DNA from: CBDCOD01 sp965219665
GTDB taxonomy: Bacteria; Pseudomonadota; Gammaproteobacteria; CAKMZV01
Direction: 5' to 3'
Assembly (NCBI GenBank): GCA_965219665.1
Contig: CBDCOD010000018.1
Location: 1 to 64,000 of the forward strand
Length of the DNA stretch: 64,000 bases
In this document: positions 44,442 through 54,028 of the stretch, in pieces
How the letters are laid out: the number at the start of each line of letters is the position of its first letter
Position numbering within the stretch: the stretch's first letter is position 1
The notes under the pieces: model-generated
Seen by the model: the letters and a program-made list of their open reading frames with translations, nothing else
The model's database searches: none
What the model was told of the DNA's origin: nothing
Position numbers and translations under genes: made by a program

Positions 44442-45721
44442 TTGGCATTTTCATGTTTTTTGCTGCCCTACTCCTGCTATTATTCGGCTTTCCTGTCGCC
44501 TTCACTTTTGGTGGGGTTGCGCTCATTTTTGGCGTGTTATCTGAGGGGATTGACATATTCGCCTTCATGCCTTTTAGAATTTTCAACATTATGACCAACT
44601 CCGTACTCATGGCGGTACCTTTGTTTGTTTTCATGGGTGTGGTGTTGCAAAAAACACGTCTGGCAGAACAGCTATTAGAAGCAATGGGACAACTGTTTGG
44701 TCCAGTACGTGGCGGCTTGGCTATTTCTACTATTCTGGTGGGCGCACTATTAGCAGCCTCTACTGGTGTAGTTGGTGCATCCGTAGTTGCTATGGGGCTT
44801 ATCTCCCTACCTATTATGCTGAAATATCGTTATGAAAAAACCTTAGCTTGTGGAACCATTTGTGGTGCAGGTACATTGGGACAGGTGATACCACCCTCTA
44901 TTGTCCTCATTATCTTAGGGGATGTGTTAGGACTGCCAGTTGGTGATTTATTTCAAGCAGCCATCTTACCAAGTGCTGTGCTAGTCGGATGCTACATTGC
45001 CTTTATTCTCGTCTATGCCTTTATGTATCCCGATAAAGCACCCAGAATACCCGCACTTAGTGATGAAACGCGCACACAAATCATTAGCAAAGCACTTAAA
45101 GCAATCATCCCCCCCCTGCTCCTGATTTTAGTAGTTTTAGGTTCTATTTTTAGTGGCATAGCCACGCCAACAGAATCCTCTGCTTTAGGCGGTTTAGGTG
45201 CTATTATTCTGGCACAATTTTACGGAAAATTAAAGCTATCATTAATCTATGAGGCTGCACAGCAAACGGCAAAAATAACTGCTATGGTTTTTGCCATTCT
45301 ATTAGGAGCAACCGCCTTCTCTATGGCATTCACCTACACTGGAGGAGATTTAATTGTAGAAGAAGTACTACTGCAACTACCTGGAGAAAAGTGGGGCTTT
45401 CTTATCTTTTCTATGATTGCAATCCTTATTCTGGGCTTTTTTATTGATTTTGTTGAAATTTCTTTTATTATTGTACCGATACTTGCACCTGTAGCTGAGG
45501 CTTTAGGGATTAGTATGATGTGGTTTGCTATACTGATTGCCATGAACCTGCAAACTTCCTTTCTTACCCCACCTTTTGGATTTAGTCTTTTCTACCTTAA
45601 AGGTGTGGCGCCAAAAGATGTAAAAACGACCGATATTTATAAGGGGGTTATACCTTTTGTTGGTTTTCAAATTTTAGTTCTTGCCTCTATATTAGCATTC
45701 CCTGCCATTTATGGGCTATAA
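44438..45721 (+). CDS. TRAP transporter large permease DctM
   Basis: A 427-residue TRAP large permease with about twelve hydrophobic helices. Characteristic blocks are GALLAASTGVVGASVVAMGLIS, GTICGAGTLGQVIPPSI and the C-terminal TSFLTPPFGFSLFYLKGVAP, given here as separate motifs. It is the ion-coupled transport subunit. The substrate cannot be told. It overlaps dctQ and precedes greA, from which it is separated by a promoter-containing gap of 63 bases. Confidence 0.95.
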   Translation: MIGIFMFFAALLLLLFGFPVAFTFGGVALIFGVLSEGIDIFAFMPFRIFNIMTNSVLMAVPLFVFMGVVLQKTRLAEQLLEAMGQLFGPVRGGLAISTILVGALLAASTGVVGASVVAMGLISLPIMLKYRYEKTLACGTICGAGTLGQVIPPSIVLIILGDVLGLPVGDLFQAAILPSAVLVGCYIAFILVYAFMYPDKAPRIPALSDETRTQIISKALKAIIPPLLLILVVLGSIFSGIATPTESSALGGLGAIILAQFYGKLKLSLIYEAAQQTAKITAMVFAILLGATAFSMAFTYTGGDLIVEEVLLQLPGEKWGFLIFSMIAILILGFFIDFVEISFIIVPILAPVAEALGISMMWFAILIAMNLQTSFLTPPFGFSLFYLKGVAPKDVKTTDIYKGVIPFVGFQILVLASILAFPAIYGL

Positions 45722-45738
45722 CCTCATTCGATCTGTTC

Positions 45739-45747
45739 TGCTATAAT
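45739..45747 (+). promoter_or_regulatory. Extended -10 promoter of greA
   Basis: TGCTATAAT, an extended -10 (TGnTATAAT), lies 37 bases upstream of the greA start. The -35 match is poor, as is usual for extended -10 promoters. Confidence 0.6.
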
Positions 45748-45784
45748 AGCACTATTCCACTACAGATACACACTACAGACAAGC

Positions 45785-46261
45785 ATGAGTACACTACCTA
45801 TAACCAAGGCGGGTATTACAAAACTACGCCACGAATTGGAACACCTCAAAAACGTCAAACGTCCTGAAGTTATTACTGCTATTAGTGAAGCCAGAGCGCA
45901 CGGTGATCTCAAAGAGAATGCCGAATACCATGCAGCACGCGAGCAGCAAGGCTTTATTGAAGGGCGGATCAAAGAGTTAGAGGGCGTAATCGGTTCATCG
46001 CAAGTCATTGATGTTGCCTCGCTCAATGCAGGGGATAAAATCGTTTTTGGAGCAACTGTAACGCTAATCAATGTAGAAACTGACCAAGAAACCACCTACA
46101 AAATCGTTGGTGAATACGAGGCAGACATCAATCAAAATCAAATTTCTATAACCTCCCCCTTGGCGCGCGGTCTCATTGGTAGAATGCTAGGCGATATTGC
46201 CACTATCAATACGCCTCAGTCCAAAGTGGAATACGAAATTACTGCGGTTAGTTACCAATAA
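45785..46261 (+). CDS. greA: Transcription elongation factor GreA
   Basis: GreA, 158 residues, enters the RNA polymerase secondary channel and stimulates cleavage of backtracked RNA. The coiled-coil tip carries the acidic pair in HGDLKENAEYHAA (about residues 40-52), and the C-terminal FKBP-like domain follows. Length equals E. coli GreA. DksA, which uses the same channel, is also encoded in this window. Its own extended -10 promoter lies upstream. Confidence 0.97.
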   Translation: MSTLPITKAGITKLRHELEHLKNVKRPEVITAISEARAHGDLKENAEYHAAREQQGFIEGRIKELEGVIGSSQVIDVASLNAGDKIVFGATVTLINVETDQETTYKIVGEYEADINQNQISITSPLARGLIGRMLGDIATINTPQSKVEYEITAVSYQ

Positions 46262-46290
46262 ATCATACCACCCCCTAAATACAAACTACT

Positions 46291-47685
46291 TTGAACGTTA
46301 GAACACGATTTGCACCAAGCCCAACTGGCTTTTTGCACATTGGCGGCGCGCGCACCGCCCTGTTTAATTGGCTCTACGCACGTCACCACCAAGGCACCTT
46401 CATCCTCAGAATAGAAGACAGCGATCAGCAACGCTCAACCCAGCAATCTATCGATGCTATCCTACAAGGCATGGAATGGCTCGGGTTAGACTATGATGAA
46501 CCCCTTGTATATCAAAGCGAACGCACCGCACGTTATCAAACGGTCATTCAGCAACTATTAGCAAGCGGCCATGCCTATTATTGTTATACCTCTACCGAAG
46601 AATTAGACACTTTGCGCAACGAGCAAATAGAACGAGGAGAAAAACCACGTTATGATGGACGTTGGCGTGATAACACACAAACGCCACCTGCTGATATTAA
46701 GCCTGTAGTGCGCTTCAAGACTCCACAAGAAGGCTACATCAGTTACATGGATGCTATTCATGGCGACATCACTATAGCCAATAGTGAGTTAGATGACTTG
46801 GTAATTGCACGTGCTGATGGAAGCCCTACCTATAATCTCACGGTTGTAGTCGATGATATAGATATGGCCATCACTCATATTATTCGTGGGGACGATCATA
46901 TCAATAATACACCAAGACAACTACACATCTACCAAGCACTGAGCGCAACACCGCCTATTTTTGCCCATACACCTATGGTTCTGGGTAATGATGGCACACG
47001 CCTATCCAAACGGCATGGCGCGGTCAGTGTATTAGCCTATCAAGAGGCAGGGTATTTGCCTGAGGCATTCATTAACCAATTAGCACGTTTAGGTTGGTCA
47101 CATGGCAATCAAGAAGTGTTTTCTCGCGATGAATTGATTGCATTGTTTGATATACAACACATTAACAAATCCGCTGCAAGTTTTGATACAGACAAGCTCA
47201 ATTGGTTGAATACAACCTACCTCAAAACATGCACTTTTACCAGCATACGAAACGACCTGATTGCACAGTATCAAAAAATAGGCATAAACACAGATTTTGA
47301 CACCCTACCCCTACAGGCTATTTTTAACGCACTATCTGATCGGCACCATACTTTAGCCGCTATTGCAGCCAACAGCTTATATTTTATGCAAGATATTACG
47401 CTTGACTCTCATTTGCTTGACAAGCACCGTAATCCAGCACTAAAAGCAGCACTAACTACCTTATCAGCCAATCTAAAGACCCTAAATGACTGGGAAGAAG
47501 ACGCTATTTTTAGCGCCATAAAACAAATAGCAAAAGCGCACACCTTAAAGGTCGGGCAAATAGGCATGCCCATTCGCCTTGCTTTAAGTGGGGTTGAAAA
47601 CACCCCCTCAATAGGTCTGATTGCCATGCTGCTTGGCAAAGAAAAAACGCTACAGCGTATAGGCAACTGCGCTGCGCTGCTATAA
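46291..47685 (+). CDS. gltX: Glutamyl-tRNA synthetase (TTG start)
   Basis: GltX, 464 residues, class I synthetase charging tRNA-Glu. The HIGH motif is in PSPTGFLHIGGARTALFNW near residue 10 and the KMSKS-type motif is LSKRHG near residue 235. The start is TTG at 46291: the frame is closed by a TAA 15 bases upstream, with no ATG or GTG between, and the sequence begins NVRTRFAPSPTG, as expected. No clear ribosome site is visible, so expression may depend on coupling to greA 29 bases upstream. Length agrees with E. coli GltX (471). Confidence 0.97.
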   Translation: MNVRTRFAPSPTGFLHIGGARTALFNWLYARHHQGTFILRIEDSDQQRSTQQSIDAILQGMEWLGLDYDEPLVYQSERTARYQTVIQQLLASGHAYYCYTSTEELDTLRNEQIERGEKPRYDGRWRDNTQTPPADIKPVVRFKTPQEGYISYMDAIHGDITIANSELDDLVIARADGSPTYNLTVVVDDIDMAITHIIRGDDHINNTPRQLHIYQALSATPPIFAHTPMVLGNDGTRLSKRHGAVSVLAYQEAGYLPEAFINQLARLGWSHGNQEVFSRDELIALFDIQHINKSAASFDTDKLNWLNTTYLKTCTFTSIRNDLIAQYQKIGINTDFDTLPLQAIFNALSDRHHTLAAIAANSLYFMQDITLDSHLLDKHRNPALKAALTTLSANLKTLNDWEEDAIFSAIKQIAKAHTLKVGQIGMPIRLALSGVENTPSIGLIAMLLGKEKTLQRIGNCAALL

Positions 47686-47700
47686 ACTGTTAGTAGGCGT

Positions 47701-47706
47701 TATAAT
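47701..47706 (+). promoter_or_regulatory. Likely -10 box of infA, followed by a leader hairpin
   Basis: A perfect TATAAT lies 95 bases before the infA start. A small hairpin (AGGCA/TGCCT with a 5-base loop, 47740-47754) sits in the leader. The -35 region is poor. Confidence 0.45.
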
Positions 47707-47795
47707 GCACGCTGCAATTTTATTGAAATATTAAACAGTAGGCATGCTTTGCCTGCATAACACACTCTTAAATTAATGAAGAATATTGGAAATTT

Positions 47796-48011
47796 ATGGC
47801 AAAAGATGTTATTGAAATGGAAGGACGGGTTACTGAAGTTTTACCAAATACCACCTTCAAAGTTGAATTAGATAATGGGCATACTATCAATGCACATATA
47901 TCAGGGAAAATACGCAAGCACTACATTCGTGTATTAAATGGTGACCGTGTACGCGTTGAAGTCAGCCCATACGACTTAACGAAAGGGCGTATCGTTTATC
48001 GTGCCAAATAA
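47796..48011 (+). CDS. infA: Translation initiation factor IF-1
   Basis: IF-1, 71 residues, an OB-fold protein that occupies the ribosomal A site during initiation. The sequence contains AKDVIEMEGRVTEVLPN and the ending TKGRIVYR, both diagnostic. Length equals E. coli IF-1 (72). A hairpin (AGCCACA/TGTGGCT, 48033-48056) follows its stop but has no T-tract. Confidence 0.98.
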   Translation: MAKDVIEMEGRVTEVLPNTTFKVELDNGHTINAHISGKIRKHYIRVLNGDRVRVEVSPYDLTKGRIVYRAK

Positions 48012-48127
48012 TGACATCTAACAATGGATGCTAGCCACATCTCTCATGCTGTGGCTGCCTCTTCAAGCTCACCTAAGCCCGCACTGCCTAATCCTGCATA
48101 GAATATGCGCTCATTTCCTATAAGACT

Positions 48128-49261
48128 ATGGGTATTTTAGCAACAGAAAACACCCTCACATTACTGCTACTCCTTTGCGGCATGTTGCTTGCACAATTTA
48201 TTTTGTGGCGCAGCACGCGATATATTCTAAAAGCAATTTTGCCTACATTATCTGCCGAAGGCGAAGAGTATCGCAAAAAACTGTCCATACCTATTTTTCT
48301 CCTCTACTTCCTAATCGTTAGCTATGTTGGCATAGCACTGAGCAGTTACTGGATAACAGATTTATTTATTCCGAGTTGGCTCTTTAGTATGAGCCAAGCA
48401 CTCAGTGTGGCGCTTGCCCTTTGGCTTGGTATATTAGCCATACGCTGGACAGGGTACTGGCTTGCCAAGAAAAAGCGCGACAATAAACAATGGCGTACTA
48501 ATATATCTGGCTTTGAGAATTTCTCTATTACCCTATTAGTTCTATTTGGCACTATGACCTTGCTGCAAACGTTAGGCTATGACTTATCTGGCGTGCTTGC
48601 AGTTGGTGGTATTGCTGGTATCGCAATTGGTTTAGCTGCACGTGATATGCTTGCTAATTTTTTTGGCGGCTTTTTATTATATTTAGATAAGCCCTTTGCT
48701 GTAGGGGACTGGGTACGCTCTCCAGATAAGCAAATTGAAGGAACAGTAGAACACATAGGCATTCGCCAAACCAAAGTCCGCACTTTTGATAAACGTCCTC
48801 TCTATGTCCCAAACGCACTGTTTACTAACATTGTGCTGGAAAATCCCTCAAGAATGAGCAATCGTAGAATTTATGAAAAATTTGGGCTGCGCTACGACGA
48901 CGCTGCTATTTTAGAAAATATATTGCATGATATTGAGCAATGGCTGCGAGCACAAGATTTTATTGATCAAAACGAAACGCTCATGGTGAATTTTGACTGC
49001 TTTAGCGAGAGTGCACTGGAATGTTTTATTTATACCTTTACCATTACAACCGACTGGGTAGAATTTCACCAAATCAAACAGAAAGTGCTATTGGAAATGC
49101 TTAACATCATCTCAAAATATGGTGCGCAGTGTGCCTTCCCCACACAGACTTTAGACATCCCACCACCTGCTTTGTCTCTTGCACAACAAGAACCCGAATC
49201 AGGAAAACTGAGCACTGATGAGGAAGGCGCGTTCATTGCGCGACAATACGGCAAAAAATAG
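48128..49261 (+). CDS. MscS-family mechanosensitive channel protein
   Basis: A 377-residue MscS-like channel. Four hydrophobic helices occupy about residues 8-170; the pore helix has VLAVGGIAGIAIGLAARDMLANFFGG with the Gly/Ala packing pattern typical of TM3 (seen in blocks). The beta domain follows with YLDKPFAVGDWV. It releases ions under hypo-osmotic stress; the longer N-terminal part distinguishes it from small E. coli MscS (286). The stop shares one base with the glnE start, so the two are co-translated. Confidence 0.92.
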   Translation: MGILATENTLTLLLLLCGMLLAQFILWRSTRYILKAILPTLSAEGEEYRKKLSIPIFLLYFLIVSYVGIALSSYWITDLFIPSWLFSMSQALSVALALWLGILAIRWTGYWLAKKKRDNKQWRTNISGFENFSITLLVLFGTMTLLQTLGYDLSGVLAVGGIAGIAIGLAARDMLANFFGGFLLYLDKPFAVGDWVRSPDKQIEGTVEHIGIRQTKVRTFDKRPLYVPNALFTNIVLENPSRMSNRRIYEKFGLRYDDAAILENILHDIEQWLRAQDFIDQNETLMVNFDCFSESALECFIYTFTITTDWVEFHQIKQKVLLEMLNIISKYGAQCAFPTQTLDIPPPALSLAQQEPESGKLSTDEEGAFIARQYGKK

Positions 49262-51942
49262 TGCTTGACACACAACTACATACACCTTTTCTACAACAAA
49301 CAATTAAGCAATGTTTTGAAGGCAATGTAGAATCCTTTAATGCTTTCGTCAAGCAGCCCTTACCGGCAGATTGGTCTGCATACCTCAACCAGCACATCAC
49401 AACAGATACCATTTCACCAGATCAGTTACGCAACCACCTCTGCCGACTTAGAAAGCAAATACACGCATGGATTATGGTGCAAGATCTGTCTGCGGCTATT
49501 GACTGCAAACGTACTTGTTTAGAGCTATCAAGAATAGCTGATGCTTTTATTATTTGGGTAGAAAATTACCACTATGAATTACTGATACAACGCTATGGCA
49601 TACCGCGGGACATGCACGGGAATGCTATGCGCATGATTGTGTTAGGCATGGGCAAATTAGGCGGAGAAGAATTAAATTTCTCCTCAGACATTGACTTAAT
49701 TATGCTCTACCCTAATGAAGGCGAATGCCTTGCTGAAAGCGGCAGAAAAACAGAAGCAAATGCTTTTTTCTTGCGCCTTGGACAAGCGGTTGCTCGGATG
49801 CTACACGAACCCTGTCAAAATGGCTTTGTTTTTAGAGTAGATATGCGACTCAGACCTTTTGGAAAAGCAGGAGCTAAGGTATGCAATTTTGGAGCATTAG
49901 AGTGGTACTATCAAAGCCACGCACGCGCATGGGAGCGTTTTGCTTTAGGCAAAGCACGCGCTATCACGGGTATAGATAGCCACATTAAAAACATGCACAA
50001 CTTACTCAATGCCTTTGTATATAGACGCTACTTAGACTTTAATATCCTTGAAGACTTGCGCGATACTAAAGCGTTAATCGTCCAGCAAACGCTCTCTACA
50101 GGCAATTGGAATGTAAAACTGGGAGACGGTGGCATACGCGAAATAGAATTTTTTCTCCAATCCTTCCAACTCATCTACGGAGGGCGCAACCTTAACATAC
50201 GTGCTAAAGGCGCTGGAAGTGCCCTGCGGCAACTCATAGAGCACGATTTTATTGAAAAACCTGTCGGTGTACAGCTGTTAAAAGATTTCTATTTTCTACG
50301 CGCTTTAGAAAATCGCCTGCAATACTGGGAAGAACAGCAAACACACACACTGCCGTCCTCACAGTTAGAACAAGTATGGTTAGCGCATAGTTTAGGATTC
50401 AAAAATTATGCTGCATTAGAGCACTCTATTACCGCAATACGTCAGCGCGTCAGTGCGTTGTTTGCCATGATAGCAAAATCCACCACCCAAGGAGTAGATT
50501 GGCTATCATTATCTGCAGAGCAACAACAACTGCAACTGGCACATCAAAACCCGGCATGGCTAATCATTTTTGCTGATTTTTGCGAAAGCAATGCGGTACA
50601 GCAAGCCTCTCAGCGCAGTAAAAAACGCATCAATAACTTACTCAATCAGATAATAGCGGAGGCAACCCCAACTAAACCGTTAGCAGACACTGATGCCCTG
50701 CGGCGATGCTTAGATGTGCTCAAAGCCGCTGTTAAGCGTAGCACCTACTTAGCACTGTTAGATGAAAATAGCACCGCATTTTCTGCCCTGCTCAAAGCAA
50801 CCACTCTAAGCCCTTTCCTAAGCCAAGAGTTAACCAATAGCCCCGCGCTAATGGATTTGTTCCTCTCACCTTTGGTTTTTGAAACAACACCCAATCGCGC
50901 CTCCATTAGAGAAGAGGCGAAAGCCTATGTCAGGCGCGGTAGTAACATTGAGCAGCGTTTGTATGCACTGCAAACACTTAAGCGCCGCCAACATTTCAAG
51001 GTGGCATACGCGCATCTATATCAACGAATCCATGTTGATAAAGTAGGCCATTCATTGGCATGGACTGCAGACATTATTGTGCGTGAAGCACTGCGAATTG
51101 GTTTAACCATGGTGGACTACTATGGCAACAATGACAGCGCAGAACAACACTTAGGCACGCTACCTATGCTTATAGTCGGATATGGCAAACTGGGTAGTTG
51201 TGAGTTAGGCTTTCATTCGGATTTAGATTTGGTTATTATCTATGATGAACACGCTGTCCATGAGGAAAGCACTTTCATCCGCACAGCACGAAAATTTATT
51301 CAAATACTCGGAGCAACTACTATGGAAGGCTACTTGTATAACGTAGATACCCGCCTACGCCCCGAAGGAGGGTCGGGTATGCTGGTTGTTTCTTTAGAAC
51401 AATTTGCACTATACCAAAAAAACAGAGCTTTACTCTGGGAAAAACAAGCACTTCTCAAAGCACGCCCCATAGCAGGCAGCACTACCTTAGCAAAAAAATT
51501 CCATAAGGTACGCAATAGTGTACTATCTGCAACTGAGTTATCCCATGATGCCATGCGCTCTCAAATCGTAGCGATGCGACAGAAAATGTACGATGCACAC
51601 ACTAATACCACTGGTATTGCTGCTATAAAACATAAGCACGGTGGCCTAATTGACGCAGAATTTTTAAGCCAATATCTCACACTCTGTCATATACCGCAGT
51701 GCCGCAAATTACTACGAGCACGCTCCGTGCCACTTCAACTAAAAACCTTAGCTGAATCCCACACAGCATACCAAAAACTAGCCGAAGAGGTTACTGAAGC
51801 GTACAATATATTGCAAATGACTTTGACTAATCTGACCTTACAAAATGATAAAGCCTTAGTTGATCACCAAAGTGCTATGCAGTGCATTGCGCACCATTAT
51901 AATCAGGTATTTCAAGATAAACTGAAACCTAACGCCCGATAA
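49261..51942 (+). CDS. glnE: Bifunctional glutamine synthetase adenylyltransferase/deadenylyltransferase GlnE (GTG start)
   Basis: GlnE, 893 residues, adds and removes AMP on glutamine synthetase according to nitrogen status. Two nucleotidyltransferase domains are visible: GMGKLGGEELNFSSDIDL near residue 130 (deadenylylating half) and GYGKLGSCELGFHSDLDLV near residue 640 (adenylylating half). The start is GTG at 49261, overlapping the mscS stop by one base. Slightly shorter than E. coli GlnE (946). A weak hairpin with T5 follows at 52004-52029. Confidence 0.96.
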   Translation: MLDTQLHTPFLQQTIKQCFEGNVESFNAFVKQPLPADWSAYLNQHITTDTISPDQLRNHLCRLRKQIHAWIMVQDLSAAIDCKRTCLELSRIADAFIIWVENYHYELLIQRYGIPRDMHGNAMRMIVLGMGKLGGEELNFSSDIDLIMLYPNEGECLAESGRKTEANAFFLRLGQAVARMLHEPCQNGFVFRVDMRLRPFGKAGAKVCNFGALEWYYQSHARAWERFALGKARAITGIDSHIKNMHNLLNAFVYRRYLDFNILEDLRDTKALIVQQTLSTGNWNVKLGDGGIREIEFFLQSFQLIYGGRNLNIRAKGAGSALRQLIEHDFIEKPVGVQLLKDFYFLRALENRLQYWEEQQTHTLPSSQLEQVWLAHSLGFKNYAALEHSITAIRQRVSALFAMIAKSTTQGVDWLSLSAEQQQLQLAHQNPAWLIIFADFCESNAVQQASQRSKKRINNLLNQIIAEATPTKPLADTDALRRCLDVLKAAVKRSTYLALLDENSTAFSALLKATTLSPFLSQELTNSPALMDLFLSPLVFETTPNRASIREEAKAYVRRGSNIEQRLYALQTLKRRQHFKVAYAHLYQRIHVDKVGHSLAWTADIIVREALRIGLTMVDYYGNNDSAEQHLGTLPMLIVGYGKLGSCELGFHSDLDLVIIYDEHAVHEESTFIRTARKFIQILGATTMEGYLYNVDTRLRPEGGSGMLVVSLEQFALYQKNRALLWEKQALLKARPIAGSTTLAKKFHKVRNSVLSATELSHDAMRSQIVAMRQKMYDAHTNTTGIAAIKHKHGGLIDAEFLSQYLTLCHIPQCRKLLRARSVPLQLKTLAESHTAYQKLAEEVTEAYNILQMTLTNLTLQNDKALVDHQSAMQCIAHHYNQVFQDKLKPNAR

Positions 51943-52003
51943 AGAATGCTTCCCCAAACCAATGAGAGTTCGAATCATACTGGGCGTCACGTCTGATGTA
52001 TGG

Positions 52004-52029
52004 CTGCGCATAATAGGAACGCAGTTTTT
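52004..52029 (+). terminator. Weak terminator after glnE
   Basis: A 5-bp stem (CTGCG/CGCAG) with an 11-base loop is followed by TTTTT. It lies in the 135-base gap between the convergent glnE and xseB genes. Confidence 0.35.
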
Positions 52030-52077
52030 GCTTGGCTTTTGCTATCAAAAATTAAGCCATTAAAGCGCATTCAGTCA

Positions 52078-52281
52078 CTACGACTGATCTTTGCCTAATT
52101 GTTCATTAAGCACCTTTTCCACCTCATCCAAACGTGTCTTACATAACTCATACGCTTTAGATGCTTGCTTAAGCATAGGCACCAACTGATCAATATCAAT
52201 ATGCTCTTGTGACTGCAATTTCTGAACAGTACGCTCTAAAATATCGTATTGTTCCTGATAACGTGGTTTTTCTTGGGACAT
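52078..52281 (-). CDS. xseB: Exodeoxyribonuclease VII small subunit-like protein
   Basis: A 67-residue helical protein. The layout YDILERTVQKLQ, then LVPMLKQASKAYELCKTRLDEVEKVL matches XseB, whose usual pattern is LExIVxxLExGexxLexal...G..L...C...L..AE.KV. The large subunit XseA is not in the window, and xseB here lies six bases after purB. The match is short, so a different small coiled-coil protein cannot be excluded. Confidence 0.75.
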   Translation of the reverse strand: MSQEKPRYQEQYDILERTVQKLQSQEHIDIDQLVPMLKQASKAYELCKTRLDEVEKVLNEQLGKDQS

Positions 52282-52287
52282 GGTTTA

Positions 52288-53652
52288 TTACGATTGTTTT
52301 GCCTTATCGGCAGCATTACCGATATAAGCATTCGGGGTCAACATAAGCAGGCGCTGCTTCGCCTCCTCTGGAATAGCTAATTGTCGCACAAAGGATCGCA
52401 AATCGTCTAACCCTAAACGATTACCACGACTTAACGCTTTGAGTTTTTCATACGGGCTCTCAATACCATAACGGCGCATCACCGTTTGTATTGCCTCCGT
52501 CAACACTTCAGGGCTGCTATCTAACTCTGCCTGCAAGGCATCATGATTAATCTGTAGCTTATGCAATCCACGCTGGAGAGCAGTCCAGCCAAGTTGCGCA
52601 TACCCTAAAGCCACACCCATGTTACGCTGAACAGTTGAATCAGTTAAATCCCGCTGAAATCGAGAAACAGGCAATTTTTCAGACAAGTGCGCAAGCAAAG
52701 CATTAGCCAGTCCAAGATTACCTTCTGCATTCTCAAAATCAATCGGATTCACTTTATGCGGCATAACAGATGACCCTACCTCACCCTGCACCGTTTTTTG
52801 CTTAAATAGACCAAAAGAAATATAACCCCATATATCACGGCTTAAATCAATCAATATAGTATTTAATCGCATTAGCGCATGAAAGTACTCCGCATTAAAA
52901 TCATGCGGCTCTATCTGAGTTGTCCAAGGATTCACATGCATACCCAGCGACCGAACAACTTTCTGAGAAAACGCCTCCCAATCCACCTCTGGGTAGGCGC
53001 AAATATGCGCATTGTAGTTACCCGTTGCACCATTCATTTTTGCAGTTATAAGCACAGACTCTACCTGCTGTATTTGACGCTCCATCCGATAGACAACATT
53101 GGCAAGCTCTTTACCCATAGTCGTTGGTGAGGCGGGCTGCCCATGCGTTTTTGCCAACATAGCACAATCTGCAAGATGAACTGCCTGCTCACGCAAATGC
53201 TTGCAAATGCTCTCCGCCTGTTTAATTAGCACAGGGCGCACTTCTAACAAACTCAAACCCCAAGCCGTGTTATTGATATCCTCAGAAGTACAAGCAAAAT
53301 GTACAAATTCACTAATAGTTTCTAAAGAAGTTCCTGCCAGTTTATCTTTTAGATAGTACTCAACAGCCTTTACATCATGATTCGTAACGCGCTCATGCGC
53401 TTTGACTTGCTCAGCATCTTGATCAGAGAAATCTGCAATAATACAGCACAATAACGCCCTTTCCTGCTCAGAAAAAGTGGCTACTTCAACAATCTCCTGC
53501 TCTTCAGACAAAGCGATAAGCCATGCAATCTCTACGCGAACACGATTTCTAATTAATGCAAATTCACTAAAATACTCGGATAAATATTGGCAGCTTTTCA
53601 GATAGCGCCCATCTAACGGGGACAATGCTCTAAGCGGGTTTATGACAGTCAT
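52288..53652 (-). CDS. purB: Adenylosuccinate lyase
   Basis: PurB, 454 residues, catalyses two steps of purine synthesis (SAICAR to AICAR and adenylosuccinate to AMP). The fumarase/aspartase-family signature SSVMPHKVNPIDFENAEGN is near residue 290, with upstream LSPLDGRY at the N-terminus and HGQPASPTTMG. Length agrees with E. coli PurB (456). It lies between a DUF2069-like gene and xseB on the minus strand. Confidence 0.98.
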   Translation of the reverse strand: MTVINPLRALSPLDGRYLKSCQYLSEYFSEFALIRNRVRVEIAWLIALSEEQEIVEVATFSEQERALLCCIIADFSDQDAEQVKAHERVTNHDVKAVEYYLKDKLAGTSLETISEFVHFACTSEDINNTAWGLSLLEVRPVLIKQAESICKHLREQAVHLADCAMLAKTHGQPASPTTMGKELANVVYRMERQIQQVESVLITAKMNGATGNYNAHICAYPEVDWEAFSQKVVRSLGMHVNPWTTQIEPHDFNAEYFHALMRLNTILIDLSRDIWGYISFGLFKQKTVQGEVGSSVMPHKVNPIDFENAEGNLGLANALLAHLSEKLPVSRFQRDLTDSTVQRNMGVALGYAQLGWTALQRGLHKLQINHDALQAELDSSPEVLTEAIQTVMRRYGIESPYEKLKALSRGNRLGLDDLRSFVRQLAIPEEAKQRLLMLTPNAYIGNAADKAKQS

Positions 53653-53677
53653 ACAATGTAAATACGTTACAGTTATA

Positions 53678-54028
53678 TTAAGGGTTATACGATTGGCTAA
53701 TCGCTTCTTTTATTGCCTTAAGGTGCTTAAAACCATAATAAAAAGCGGCACACCACAGCGCAACACCAATAATTGCCACGAACCACTCTGACGAAACCAA
53801 GTAACTCATTGCAATCGTGTTATTAAAAATGATTAAAGCCAGTACGAAAAAGACAGGCTTGTAATGCCCTGCTCTACTCCACCAAAACAGCCATAGACTG
53901 GGTAGTAACCAAAGCGCATGACTATAATAAGGCACAATCGCATTGGGGGATAACAAAAACCAACCCAATTGAAAGAATGTCGCACTATAGCAAAACAGCC
54001 TAAAACGTAATAGAAAAACAGAGTTCAC
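53678..54028 (-). CDS. DUF2069-like inner-membrane protein
   Basis: A 116-residue protein with four hydrophobic helices separated by short loops, as in DUF2069 proteins of gammaproteobacteria. The stretch LWLLPSLWLFWWSRAGHYKP has the family's pattern of a tryptophan-rich second segment. Function is unknown. Its start overlaps the stop of the IPP isomerase gene by four bases, placing it at the end of the trhP-CPBP-HMGR-idi2 run. Confidence 0.6.
   Translation of the reverse strand: MNSVFLLRFRLFCYSATFFQLGWFLLSPNAIVPYYSHALWLLPSLWLFWWSRAGHYKPVFFVLALIIFNNTIAMSYLVSSEWFVAIIGVALWCAAFYYGFKHLKAIKEAISQSYNP

Noticed and set aside
48033..48056. Hairpin after infA as a terminator
   Set aside because: A 7-bp stem exists but no T-tract follows on either strand.
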